In this document: one piece after another, positions 36,101-45,026 of the stretch
Position numbering within the stretch: position 1 is the first letter of the stretch
Layout of the letters: every line of letters starts with the position of its first letter
Source of the DNA: Allomuricauda sp.
Lineage (GTDB): Bacteria > Bacteroidota > Bacteroidia > Flavobacteriales > Flavobacteriaceae
DNA length: 64,000 nucleotides
Reading direction: 5' to 3'
NCBI RefSeq assembly: GCF_002699205.1
Contig: NZ_PABT01000049.1
Span: forward strand, 1-64,000
Translations under genes and position numbers: made by a program
The notes under the pieces: model-generated
The model's database searches: none
What the model saw: only the letters and a program-made list of their open reading frames with translations
What the model was told of the DNA's origin: nothing

Positions 36101-36470
36101 CTCCTGTGGACCAAGGTTTGTTCCCCATTACGCCTGCACTTTCCGAGATGTCCTCAAACTTCATATTCCCTTTGTTCAGGTAAAGTCTGTTGGGTACCAT
36201 GTTTCCGGTCAGATAGATATCTTGTAGCCCGTCGTTGTTGATGTCGCCAATGGCAACCCCGCCACCGTTGTAGAAGTTTCGGTATTTAAATATGTTGAAA
36301 TTCTTTCGGTTTTCAACTTTGTTGATAAACGTAACCCCTGTTTCCTCAGGTTCCAACAAGGTAAAAAGTGTTTCTGTCTTTTCTTCTTCCTTTGATTGGT
36401 CTCCTTCATTGTTCTTACAGGATACAAGCCCTGATACGAGAAGGCATACAGTTATATATTTCAGTTTCAT
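33123..36470 (-). CDS. FG-GAP/VCBS-repeat lipoprotein with UnbV domain, copy 2
   Basis: Protein of 1115 residues, leader ending LVSGLVSC (C18). Fourteen calcium-loop motifs can be counted (DINNDGLQD, DYDKDGDLD, DMDNDGLKD, DADGDGDLD and others). The UnbV domain sits mid-protein (FAVGTLAKVYFDG, LIPSRGFQSSVQYDMTFG, LDSLRIVWPDN). The layout is the same as its two neighbours: short acidic linker, first repeat block, UnbV, second repeat block. It overlaps the upstream copy by 4 nt (ATGA) and the downstream copy by 8 nt, so the three are likely translated as a coupled set. Confidence 0.88.
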   Translation of the reverse strand: MKLKYITVCLLVSGLVSCKNNEGDQSKEEEKTETLFTLLEPEETGVTFINKVENRKNFNIFKYRNFYNGGGVAIGDINNDGLQDIYLTGNMVPNRLYLNKGNMKFEDISESAGVMGNKPWSTGVVMVDINHDGLLDIYVCNAGNMEGNNHDNDLYINNGDLTFTEKAEEYNLAKTGFTTHATFFDYDKDGDLDAYILNNSNIPVSSLGYAEQREVRAQDWEGVPDIFKGVGDMLLRNDNGKFVDVSEEAGIYGSLIGFGLGVMVTDFNGDLYPDIYVSNDFYERDYLYINQKDGTFKEEIKDWTSHLSLSAMGIDIADINNDGYNDIFITDMLPEEEHRVKSVMEFEGYNIFDLKQSKDFGQQYIQNTLQLNNGNGTFSEVAYYSGVDATDWSWAGLMFDMDNDGLKDIFITNGINHDLTDLDFVDFFANEIVQKMALTGKKESIDSIINKMPVKPQPNYAYKNNGDISFKNANKEWGFELPSRSNGAAYADLDNDGDLDLVINNVNTPAFIYKNNTDSQLNNNYIQLKFKGPKTNPFAVGTLAKVYFDGNIINQELIPSRGFQSSVQYDMTFGLGKYDKLDSLRIVWPDNLTQKFENVEANQVLTIDHSNAKETYRIPKKEPIKSFLKELDTDVIAAHKEDNYNDFDYEGLISHKLSQEGPSLAVADVNGDGNEDFFIGGAKGQPGAIYIHRGNGKITPKKTAAFEEDKEFEDVAASFFDADGDGDLDLVVGSGGNNVGMQRNYRARLYLNDGAGNFSKSENELPSTFKNISTISPYDYDNDGDIDLFIGSRSVVGVYGLSPDHLLLENMGDGTFNNVTERLGYDLKNAGMVTDSKWEDIDGDGKKDLIVTAEWDTPKIYKNTGRRLTKMASSLDSLYGWWNTVETADLDGDGDQDLILGNQGLNLHYKPTEYAPMKMYINDFDNNGTIEQIMTMQENGGDYPIHQKRELTDQLPSLKKQNLKASDYAHRTIQQLFPKEIMEKSIVKKVETSASVIAINEGGGKFTIKNLPPRVQLSCVCDITCTDVNNDGNLDLIMAGNNYEFKPQFSRLDASQGNLLLGDGNLNFTWQDYETSGFKIREEVKYLKQFKDKNGKTYVIAAINNDKPKIFALNE

Positions 36471-39400
36471 CTATCGTTTTGTTTTTTGATCAAAAAAACG
36501 GGAGCATCATTGTTCATCGTTATGATGAGTTCCATGTTCCCATTGCTGTTTATTTTTTCAATTTTTCTGGCGGCACCGGAAATCCCCAAGTTTTGTTTCC
36601 AACGGATGTTTCCTTTTTCATCATTCTGCAATAAAAATCCATGTGAAGCATCCAATCTACCAAGTTGGGTGCTTATCTCAAAATTATTGCCCACCATTAA
36701 TATTTCATTAATCTTTTCTTTATTGTTTTTTACCAAGTAAATATCGTTTACGGAAGAAGATTGCACCAAACGGGGCAATTCTTTTGGTGTGAAGTTGTTG
36801 TTGCCGTCGTTTTCAAAATAGGAGGTGGCAAGCAGGTAGACTTTTCTTTTTGTTGCTTCCTCCAATTTATCTTTTCCAAACAGTTCTTCCAAGGATGCCT
36901 TTGCAAAATCTTTATAGAACAGGAATTTTTTGTTCAAAAAGGGCATTTGTTTGGCAAGTTCGTCCTTGGATGCAAAAGCGGTTTCCCGGTCACCATGAAA
37001 ATGGGTCACTACGGTTTCAATGGAACCATTGCCGTCGAAATCGTTTATGTAAAGTGTCACCGGTTTTTCAATGGAGGCATTGAACTTTGTGTTAAGTCCC
37101 CAATTACCGGCAAGTATATCCAGGTCCCCATCGTTGTCCAGGTCTGCAAGCTCAATGCAGTTCCACCAACCGTTGGTTTTTGCAAGGCCATTATCATTTT
37201 GTGGCAATAGTTGTTTCCCGTTGTTCAAGAAGATGGTGATAGGGTTCCAATGACCTACAACAATAAGATCTTGAAATCCGTTTTTATCCAGGTCTTTCCA
37301 TATAAAATCCTTGATGTTGCCTATGTTTTTCAATTCGGGAGCAAAGGAAGGGGTGACTTCCTTGAAATTTCCATTTCCATCGTTCTCCAAAAGGTATTGC
37401 TGACTTTTTTCCCCAAATTTTGTCGGTACTGCATTTGAGGCGATAAAAAGATCCAGGTCCCCATCGTTATCAAAATCCACGGCATCTATTTTTGATGCAT
37501 TTACCTCAATTTCCGAGAATTTTGCTTCGTCTTTGGCAAATATTCCATTGGTATTCAGGTACAGTCTTGGTTGGAGCGGCTTGCCATTGGTAAATTCATT
37601 GCCACCGCTTACCACGATGAGGTCTAGGTCTCCATCGTTATCAATATCGGCAAAAACTTGGTCAATATCTTCGTTGATGGCATCTTGTTCGAAAAGCTCT
37701 GGTTGGTGTTCATTGAAGTTGCCCTTTTTATCCTGTAGGTACAGTTTTGAAGCTTGTTTTTTGCCCCCACAAATAAAAAGGTCATCCATTCCATCTTCAT
37801 TTACATCTGCGACCGCAGTCGAGGGGCCTTCGTTGGAATATGCAAATGGAGTAAGTGGATTTCGGTCAAAATCCAGACTAGGATATTCTTTATGGACGAA
37901 CCCAATATTTCTTGATGAAAGCTCATACGCTGGATATGTTTTCGGGATGGTTTCCGCGTAATAGTTTCCCGATGCATCGGCATAGTTGACTTCCAGTTCT
38001 TGATTGGCTTTGATTTTATACAGGGTTTCAAATTTCCCGGCTGGCCATATAATTTGGATGGAATCTATGATGGTGTCGTTGCCAACACCAAAGTTGAGTT
38101 TGTTGTCCGTTGCCGACATAAAACCCCGGGTGGCCATATTTTCTTGAACCGATTTGCCTTTATTGGTGAATACGATTGCTTTGGCGCCTATCCCAAATAT
38201 ATTTTTTGGACTTCCTTTAAATTTGATTTTAATATAGTTGCCGTCTTCCAAGGTGTTTTCCATTACAAAGGCTTCTTGGTTTACGTTGTTTACTACCAAA
38301 TCCAAATCTCCATCATTGTCCAAATCGGTATAAACACAGCCATTACTGTAAGAATCTATCTGTGGCGCCCATGCATTGGTGACGTTTGTAAAGTTTGTGC
38401 CACCGTTATTTTTATAAAAATAGTTTTGCACCTTTTTTTTGGGTAACCGGTCGATCAGTTCCATGTCCTTATCGGACAATCCTTTTTCTATGTTTTGTTG
38501 AATTTCTTCGTTCGATATGTAATTAATGTAATCCATATCGTTTGTCACACCTTGTATGCCGTTCGATATAAAAAGATCTTTGAACCCATCGTTGTCAAAG
38601 TCTGCCAACAATGCTCCCCAGGACCACTCGGTGGCATCTATTCCACTTAAATTGGCAATTTCCGCAAAATTTTCACCATCTAAATTTAAGTGCAGTGCAT
38701 TTGACATGTATTGCGGGGCAAAACCATTTTTTAGGTATTGTTGATAAACTGGATAGGGATATTCGAGACCTGATGTTTTGTAGGTTTCCAGGTCTTCGGG
38801 GAGCATATCCAAGGATAAAATATCGGATAGGCCGTCATTGTTGATGTCAGCTATGTCGTTGCCCATGGAAAAGTGGGTGGTGTGCCCGAGCTTCTTATCA
38901 TCTATGGAGATTGTTTCTTTAAATGTCCCATCTTTTTGATTGATATAGAGGTAATCATTTTCAAAAAAATCGTTGCCTACATAAATATCTGGATAACCAT
39001 CGTTGTTGATGTCACTGATGGCCAGTCCCAATCCATACCCTATGGTCCCTTGAAAAATTCCAGCTTCCTTGGACACGTCAATATATCTACCGTTTTCATT
39101 TCTGAAAAGGATATCACCGGACATGGAGTCCACATTTTTACGCTTGGTTCCTTTTCCGTAGGAACGATTGGGATTTACGGAATGGTTTAAGAGGTACATA
39201 TCCAAATCACCATCGAGATCATAGTCAAAAAATGCCGCCTGTGTGGAGTACCCTATAAAATCCAATCCATATTTTGCCGCTTGTTCTTCAAATATGGGTA
39301 TACCTTGATCGTTGTTGCCCTGATTTATGTACAATAAGTTTTGGCCTCGTATGGGTCCATGGTCTCCTACCTTGCAAACATAGATATCCAAAAGTCCATC

Positions 39401-39766
39401 GTTGTTTACATCGGCGTGCGTTACTCCTGTTGTCCAGCCTGTTCCGTTATTGAGATTTGAAGTTTTGGTGACATCCTTGAATGTGAAGTTTCCTTGGTTG
39501 AGATAAAATTTGTCCTGGCCTTGGTTGGAGGTAAAGTAGAGGTCGATCAACCCATCATTATTAAAATCACCGGCAGCCACCCCTGCGCCATTATAAAAAT
39601 AGAGGTAGTTTAAAATGTTGAGTTCAGGGCTCTGTACAAGGTGGTTGTTGAATGTCACCCCTGTATGCACGGAATCTTTTTTAACAAACAGGGTGTTGTT
39701 TTCGTTTTTTCCACAACTTGTTAGGGTAAGTACAAAGCCAAAAATAATACAAAGCAGTCCTCTCAT
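36467..39766 (-). CDS. FG-GAP/VCBS-repeat lipoprotein with UnbV domain, copy 3
   Basis: Protein of 1099 residues, leader ending FVLTLTSC (C18). Thirteen calcium-loop motifs (DFNNDGLID, DVNNDGLLD, DYDLDGDLD, DFDNDGFKD and others) flank a UnbV domain (FGIGAKAIVFTNKG, ENMATRGFMSATDNKLNFG, IDSIQIIWPAG). It is the first of the three tandem copies, 163 nt downstream of susD and beyond a terminator hairpin, so it may have its own promoter or receive read-through from susCD. Confidence 0.88.
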   Translation of the reverse strand: MRGLLCIIFGFVLTLTSCGKNENNTLFVKKDSVHTGVTFNNHLVQSPELNILNYLYFYNGAGVAAGDFNNDGLIDLYFTSNQGQDKFYLNQGNFTFKDVTKTSNLNNGTGWTTGVTHADVNNDGLLDIYVCKVGDHGPIRGQNLLYINQGNNDQGIPIFEEQAAKYGLDFIGYSTQAAFFDYDLDGDLDMYLLNHSVNPNRSYGKGTKRKNVDSMSGDILFRNENGRYIDVSKEAGIFQGTIGYGLGLAISDINNDGYPDIYVGNDFFENDYLYINQKDGTFKETISIDDKKLGHTTHFSMGNDIADINNDGLSDILSLDMLPEDLETYKTSGLEYPYPVYQQYLKNGFAPQYMSNALHLNLDGENFAEIANLSGIDATEWSWGALLADFDNDGFKDLFISNGIQGVTNDMDYINYISNEEIQQNIEKGLSDKDMELIDRLPKKKVQNYFYKNNGGTNFTNVTNAWAPQIDSYSNGCVYTDLDNDGDLDLVVNNVNQEAFVMENTLEDGNYIKIKFKGSPKNIFGIGAKAIVFTNKGKSVQENMATRGFMSATDNKLNFGVGNDTIIDSIQIIWPAGKFETLYKIKANQELEVNYADASGNYYAETIPKTYPAYELSSRNIGFVHKEYPSLDFDRNPLTPFAYSNEGPSTAVADVNEDGMDDLFICGGKKQASKLYLQDKKGNFNEHQPELFEQDAINEDIDQVFADIDNDGDLDLIVVSGGNEFTNGKPLQPRLYLNTNGIFAKDEAKFSEIEVNASKIDAVDFDNDGDLDLFIASNAVPTKFGEKSQQYLLENDGNGNFKEVTPSFAPELKNIGNIKDFIWKDLDKNGFQDLIVVGHWNPITIFLNNGKQLLPQNDNGLAKTNGWWNCIELADLDNDGDLDILAGNWGLNTKFNASIEKPVTLYINDFDGNGSIETVVTHFHGDRETAFASKDELAKQMPFLNKKFLFYKDFAKASLEELFGKDKLEEATKRKVYLLATSYFENDGNNNFTPKELPRLVQSSSVNDIYLVKNNKEKINEILMVGNNFEISTQLGRLDASHGFLLQNDEKGNIRWKQNLGISGAARKIEKINSNGNMELIITMNNDAPVFLIKKQNDR

Positions 39767-39873
39767 TCCTTTAATTGATTGCAGTGTGGAATTTAATTAA
39801 TTACAGGTCAGAAATGATTAATGTTTCCATAAGGAAAGATTAATATTTGATTAATGTATGCTAAAATAAAAGA

Positions 39874-39899
39874 GAAAGACCACCGATCGGTGGTCTTTC
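39874..39899 (-). terminator. Strong palindromic terminator after susD
   Basis: A perfect 26-bp palindrome: arm GAAAGACCACC, centre GATC, arm GGTGGTCTTTC. Read on the minus strand it is followed by a T-rich tail (TCTCTTTTATTTTAG), so it should act as an intrinsic terminator 30 nt downstream of the susD stop and limit transcription into the UnbV genes. On the plus strand no T-run follows. Confidence 0.8.
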
Positions 39900-39929
39900 C
39901 ATATATAAAACAACTTAAACTTTGAATTA

Positions 39930-41564
39930 TTAGTAGCCTGGGTTCTGCACCAAGTTAGGGTTAAGAATAAGTTGGGCGGAAGGGATAGGGAACAATTGAC
40001 GATTTGGGTCGCCAACCGCATCTTCTGCCTTAAAGTCCCAGTCTTTGGTGTACTGTCCAAAACGAATCAAGTCGTTTCTTCTCCAGCCCTCGGTGTACAA
40101 CTCACGAGCTCTTTCATCGAGAATGTCTTGTTCGGTCACCGTTCCTAGTGGGGCAGCTCCTCTAATGGTTCTTAATTCATTGATCATTGAAGTTGGGTCG
40201 CCACCACTTCTTAGCATAGCTTCCGCTTTCATCAAATATGCATCTGAATATCTGAAGAAAATGATGTGGTTGGCAAATGCTCCGTCTCTTGGATTGTATT
40301 TAATAACTCGAATACCAGTCACCTCACTATTATCTACAAGACTTGGTTGTCCGTCGACAGCACTAACAAAATCCCTTGTAAAATTTAGAGGGTTACCATT
40401 TCTATCTTCCAGAGGGCTACCGTCAGGGGCATATTGTTGGCCAATAAGAAACCCATATCCAACATTGGAACCATCGACATAACCGTCCCCGTTGTCATCG
40501 GTGCCATAGCTTCCATCATATACCACTCCTCCTTCTGTTGGCACGAAGCCTCTACGCTCTTCTTGTCCATCGCTCAATGTACCATCGTTATGACCACGGT
40601 TGTTATTGGGATCTCCTTCAAATAGATCATAAAATTCTGCTAGAGTGCTGAAACCGTTCCAGCCACCACCACCTAACTCTGTAGAGTTATAGTGTAAGGT
40701 GTGAAAAATTCTGGCACCTGCAGATGTTTGAGCATACCAAATAGTCTCTGTGTCACCACCAGGGACAAAAATTTCAAAGTAGTCAGGAGCTAGCTCATAA
40801 CCGTCACTCTCAATGTCATCTACTAATGAAATTACTTCAGTCATGTCAGAAGCAGCAGCTGAACCGGAACCATTATAAATGTGTCTGTTCAAAAGTACTT
40901 TAGCTTTTAAGAACCTGGCAGCTGCTTTGGTGGCTCTAAAATTGTCATCACCAGCAGACGAGGCCGGTAAGTTTGAAATAGCTGTATCCAAATCACTCAA
41001 AATAAATGTAATGGCATCTTCGCCCGTAAATACTTCAGGATCTGCCAATGGATCTGCGGCTTCCGTATCTCTATAAGGAACTTGTCCAAAATTGTCCAAG
41101 ATGATGAACATTGATAAAGCTCTCAAAAATGATGCATGTCCTATTGCCTCACTTGAAGAGGCTGACCTCGAGTCCAAGACTTCACTGGCTTGTAATTGCA
41201 GGCCATTCCATTCGTTCCAAACGGCCAAGATGTATTGGTGTTCTGGTGTCCATGAGTGTTGGTGCAACTGTCTCCAGATACCATTATCCCCCCAGTCAGA
41301 ACCTCTTGTAGGTACTAATAGGGCGTCCGTTGTCACTTCGTTCAAGGCGTATAAGTTGGCTTGTGTACCAAAATAACCATATACATCGTTGTACATCGCT
41401 GATATTTGGCTCGAAGCTGCCTCAGCGGTCTGTATACCGGTAAATCCTTCGTCGAGTAGCGAGTCCGTTGGCTCTACCTCCAAATCCGTACAGGATGTTA
41501 GCATAAGCGCTACGAACAAGCTGAGCGAAAAATATTTGTTCGTTTGTTTTATAAATTTTTTCAT
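39930..41564 (-). CDS. SusD/RagB-family glycan-binding lipoprotein
   Basis: Lipoprotein of 544 residues with leader ending LMLTSC. It shows the SusD pattern: an N-terminal helical region (EAASSQISAMYNDVYGYFG), mid-protein AKVLLNRHIYNG within the TPR-like helices, and the C-terminal block YLMKAEAMLRSGG...LNELRTIRG-like (INELRTIRGAAPLG), then DERARELYTEGWRRNDLIRFG. SusD proteins cap the SusC barrel and help deliver oligosaccharides. It follows susC by 10 nt and is followed by the terminator at 39874-39899. Confidence 0.95.
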   Translation of the reverse strand: MKKFIKQTNKYFSLSLFVALMLTSCTDLEVEPTDSLLDEGFTGIQTAEAASSQISAMYNDVYGYFGTQANLYALNEVTTDALLVPTRGSDWGDNGIWRQLHQHSWTPEHQYILAVWNEWNGLQLQASEVLDSRSASSSEAIGHASFLRALSMFIILDNFGQVPYRDTEAADPLADPEVFTGEDAITFILSDLDTAISNLPASSAGDDNFRATKAAARFLKAKVLLNRHIYNGSGSAAASDMTEVISLVDDIESDGYELAPDYFEIFVPGGDTETIWYAQTSAGARIFHTLHYNSTELGGGGWNGFSTLAEFYDLFEGDPNNNRGHNDGTLSDGQEERRGFVPTEGGVVYDGSYGTDDNGDGYVDGSNVGYGFLIGQQYAPDGSPLEDRNGNPLNFTRDFVSAVDGQPSLVDNSEVTGIRVIKYNPRDGAFANHIIFFRYSDAYLMKAEAMLRSGGDPTSMINELRTIRGAAPLGTVTEQDILDERARELYTEGWRRNDLIRFGQYTKDWDFKAEDAVGDPNRQLFPIPSAQLILNPNLVQNPGY

Positions 41565-41574
41565 TGCTTTTTTT

Positions 41575-44500
41575 TTAAAATTTAGCGTTGATACCCAAAG
41601 TTATAGTTCTTGGTCTTGGAAAAGAAGTATAATCTATACTGGCGCTGGGTATACCAGTACCAAAGTCTCCCGTAGTGGATGATACTTCTGGATCCAATCC
41701 GCTATAATCGGTAATCAAGAACAAGTTTTGTCCAGTGACCGATAGTCTTAAACTTTTTAATGTTCCGTCACCACTTAAAGGTACATTGTATCCGATACTA
41801 GCATTTTGCATTCTTACAAAGTCACCTTTTTCCAAATACAATGTTGAAACTTCTTGACTAACGTTTGTATCCAAAGCTCTTTGGGTCACATTTCTTGTTG
41901 TTTCAAAAGTAGGGCGGTTCAAGAATGCGTTGGCTGTATTGTTGTATACGGAAAAGCCAAATTGTCCTGTAAAGTAAGCGGATGCATCCCAATTTTTATA
42001 CCTGAGGTTTAGTGATAAACCAGCGTTCACATCAGGAAGCCCATCTTCATCCACAAAATCTTTTTCATCTGGATTAAAGTTTGGATTTCCATTGCTGTCT
42101 TCTGAATATTCAGCCATGTAATAAGAGAACAAAGATCTTCCCTCTCCCAATCGCTGAGCATAAGCATCTGTTAGTCCAGGGCCGTTCAAAGCACCAAAAT
42201 TAGCAGTGATACCGTTCAATCCTTCCACTGTGTTCTTGTTATATGCAATATTGAAGGATGATGAGAAAGTGACGTCTTCGGTTTGTACAAAGTCATAGTT
42301 CAGGGCAACCTCAACCCCTTGGTTGATTACGGTACCATCTTCTAAGTTTTTGAACACGAACGGGTCAGCTGCAGGTGCAGCGGCTCCTTGTCTAAACAAC
42401 AGATCTTTTGTTTCTTTTCTATAAAAGTCAACAGAACCACTAAAACGGTCAAGGTTGAAACCAAAATCGATACCGACGTTCAAGTCCAAAGTTGATTCCC
42501 ACTTAAGGTCTGGGTTTTGTACTGCTACTGTTTGTGCACCAGGTCTTAATATTTCACCGCTATCACTAATACTTGGTTCTGAAAAGCGGACCCTTCTTAA
42601 GAAGTTGGCATACCCAAGTCCTTCTTGGTTACCAGTTATACCTGCTCCCAGTCTTAATTTCAAAGTTGAGACATTGTCACCTATAAAGTCCTCTTCGTTA
42701 ATTTTCCAAGCAAATGCACCAGAAGGGAAGTAACCATACTGATTACTACCACCAAATTTTGAAGATCCATCCGCTCTAATGGTTGCTGTAAACAAGAACT
42801 TATCATTCAAGGAATAATTTGCTCTTGCAAAGAAAGATTGTAGTTCATCTGTGTTATCAAATGTATCTAACCAAACTGAGGTATAATTACCGGACGAAAT
42901 ACTTAAAGTAGCTGTGTCTTCAAACGGGTTAATACTGTTTACAAAAGTTCCGTTTGGCGCATAACCAGCCTGTTGGTATGGTCCACTAATACTGGATCTA
43001 ATGTTGTTGACGTCCTCAATTAAAAGCTCGCCCATCTCATTAAGGTCTGTTGTAGGTGCTTGCCATCCTTGCGAGTTGAACCCTGCACGTTGGAAATCCT
43101 GAAAAGAGTAACCAATGATCAAGTCCAAAGACGAATTATCAAAATCTTTTTTATAGTTAAGGGTACCTTCCAGTAGTTTACTGGTAGAGTTTAGTGTGTT
43201 GTACGCCGATTGACCATTTCCGGTAACTCGGTTAAAGTTATTGGCCTTTCCTGATATGGAGGAAATTGCCTCTGCATCAGAGTCATCATAGCCAACACTA
43301 ACTTTTGCAGTCAATTCAGGAGTAAGATCGTACTCGGCGGAGAAATTGATCAATGCACGATCTGTGTGGGTTACAGATTGGAAACTTGAAAGGTAGTTTG
43401 CAGGGTTCAATTGGTTTCCTTCCAAAAAGAAATTTGGATTCGCTGGCCATGTAGGGTTGGCTGAATAAGCAGCACCGATAAGGTTTCCACTTGCCCCGGA
43501 AGTACCACTAATAGGAGGTGCATCGTCATTAACACGGGCAATGGATGCCTGAAGTGTAAGTCTTAGCTTGTCATCCAAAAATCGTTGGCTAGCATTTAGT
43601 CTTCCAGTAATACGTTCTTGGGCTGATTTTTCGATAACACCAAATTGTTTTCCGTAAGAAAACGTAGCTCTTACATTACCGCTGCCATAGTTCCTTGAAT
43701 AGGAAAGGTTTTGGTTTTGAGAAGCTACTGTCCTTGTAATATAGTCTTGCCAATTGGTGTTATACCCATAATCACTTGCATCGGCAATGGCTTGACTCCT
43801 TAAAGAAGCAGTTTTGGATAAGAATTCATCTCTGTCGAAAAGGTCATAGTCATTGGCGGGTGTTGAAATACTCAAATTAGAACTGAATTCCCAAACACCA
43901 CCTTGTCCTGTTTTACCACTTTTAGTTGTAATGATAACAACCCCATTGGCACCACGGGAACCATAAATGGCTGTAGCGGAAGCATCTTTCAAAATTGACA
44001 TGCTCTCAATGTCGTTCGGGTTGATAAAGGCCAAGGGGTTACGAGTAGCGTTGCTACCATTAACAACATCTCCACCTGAGGGTGTGGTTGATTCTCCTGA
44101 CAAAGGCACTCCGTCCACAACGAACAAAGGGTTGTTGTTGGAACGAATGGAATTGGAACCCCTAATTCTTAAATTCATTCCAGCTCCCGGTTCACCACTA
44201 CTCTGTGTAATCTGTACACCGGCAGTTTTACCTTGTATCAATTGTTCAGGAGATGAAATAACACCTCCATTAAAATCTTCAGAGGTGACCGCAGCCACTG
44301 ATCCGGTCGCATCTTTAACCGTAGTTTGTCCATAACCAATGATAACTACCTCGTCCAAAGCTTGTGCATCTTCTTCCATGGTAACATTGATCGTTGATTG
44401 TCCGTTAACCGCAATTTCTACGGTTTTGTAACCAATGTAGCTGAAAACCAAAGTTGCGGTATCCTCTACATTGTTAAGGGTGAAGTTACCGTCAAAATCG

Positions 44501-44658
44501 GTCTGCGTACCATTGGTAGTGCCTTTTACCAATACGCTCGCCCCCGGTAACGGTCCGTTTGCATCCGAAACGGTACCTGATACTGTCTGAGCTTTCGCCA
44601 ACCCGAAGCATAGGAATGCTCCAAGCAACAAAAAGCTTTTTAGTAGCGTAATCTTCAT
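41575..44658 (-). CDS. SusC/RagA-family TonB-dependent outer-membrane receptor
   Basis: Receptor of 1027 residues. It has a signal peptide (AKAQ), a carboxypeptidase-regulatory-like domain (about 25-110: GTVSDANGPLPGASVLVKGTTNGTQTDFDGNF), a TonB-box region (DEVVIIGYGQTTVKDATGSV), a plug (about 120-230) with the SusC signature ITQSSGEPGAGMNLRIRGSNSI, and a long barrel. SusC imports ligands captured by SusD using TonB energy. Its partner susD follows directly. The divergent LacI and GH13 genes suggest an alpha-glucan or maltodextrin-type ligand; that is inference from context. Confidence 0.95.
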   Translation of the reverse strand: MKITLLKSFLLLGAFLCFGLAKAQTVSGTVSDANGPLPGASVLVKGTTNGTQTDFDGNFTLNNVEDTATLVFSYIGYKTVEIAVNGQSTINVTMEEDAQALDEVVIIGYGQTTVKDATGSVAAVTSEDFNGGVISSPEQLIQGKTAGVQITQSSGEPGAGMNLRIRGSNSIRSNNNPLFVVDGVPLSGESTTPSGGDVVNGSNATRNPLAFINPNDIESMSILKDASATAIYGSRGANGVVIITTKSGKTGQGGVWEFSSNLSISTPANDYDLFDRDEFLSKTASLRSQAIADASDYGYNTNWQDYITRTVASQNQNLSYSRNYGSGNVRATFSYGKQFGVIEKSAQERITGRLNASQRFLDDKLRLTLQASIARVNDDAPPISGTSGASGNLIGAAYSANPTWPANPNFFLEGNQLNPANYLSSFQSVTHTDRALINFSAEYDLTPELTAKVSVGYDDSDAEAISSISGKANNFNRVTGNGQSAYNTLNSTSKLLEGTLNYKKDFDNSSLDLIIGYSFQDFQRAGFNSQGWQAPTTDLNEMGELLIEDVNNIRSSISGPYQQAGYAPNGTFVNSINPFEDTATLSISSGNYTSVWLDTFDNTDELQSFFARANYSLNDKFLFTATIRADGSSKFGGSNQYGYFPSGAFAWKINEEDFIGDNVSTLKLRLGAGITGNQEGLGYANFLRRVRFSEPSISDSGEILRPGAQTVAVQNPDLKWESTLDLNVGIDFGFNLDRFSGSVDFYRKETKDLLFRQGAAAPAADPFVFKNLEDGTVINQGVEVALNYDFVQTEDVTFSSSFNIAYNKNTVEGLNGITANFGALNGPGLTDAYAQRLGEGRSLFSYYMAEYSEDSNGNPNFNPDEKDFVDEDGLPDVNAGLSLNLRYKNWDASAYFTGQFGFSVYNNTANAFLNRPTFETTRNVTQRALDTNVSQEVSTLYLEKGDFVRMQNASIGYNVPLSGDGTLKSLRLSVTGQNLFLITDYSGLDPEVSSTTGDFGTGIPSASIDYTSFPRPRTITLGINAKF

Positions 44659-45026
44659 AAATAATTAATTTTAAGTTTAGTTAATTTTAATTCAAGTGTT
44701 AAACATATATAAAAAAAAGGTTAATATAAATCTAAGTATATTGTAAAACACAACGAAAACGGTTTCGTGTTGATAACTTTTAGAAGTATTGATTTGATAT
44801 AGATGAATCCGTTTGTTTGCCTAAATCCCAATAATCGGGAAGAAAATTATGAATACGGTAATTTTGCGACTAATATAGTGATTTAATTTTTTTTAACAAT
44901 TTTCAGAAAAACATACTTGAAAAAATTTTCATTCCTTTTTTGTTAAAAAAATATATTTTCTATTCAACCTAGCCTCTTTATTAAGTAATTTGCCGTAATA
45001 TACTTGCGGTTTAAAATTGATTATCA
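44659..45026. other. Divergent control region between susC and the LacI gene
   Basis: This 368-bp AT-rich gap holds no gene. It contains the ACGAAA-N4-TTTCGT dyad at 44753-44768, a weaker dyad at 44826-44840 (TCCC-AATAATC-GGGA), and a minus-strand -7-like TAGATTTA at 44734-44727 upstream of susC. The first dyad would cover the -33 region of that promoter. Confidence 0.7.
44753..44768. promoter_or_regulatory. LacI-family operator-like dyad upstream of susC
   Basis: ACGAAA (44753-44758) and TTTCGT (44763-44768) are perfect inverted arms around ACGG, the CG-centred form typical of LacI/GalR operators. The site lies about 95 bp upstream of the susC start and about 260 bp upstream of the LacI-type gene. 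Binding is inferred. Confidence 0.55.

Noticed and set aside
29891..39766. Possible CRISPR-like or simple tandem DNA repeats
   Set aside because: The repeated DNA encodes FG-GAP calcium loops of varying sequence; spacing is coding, not spacer-like.
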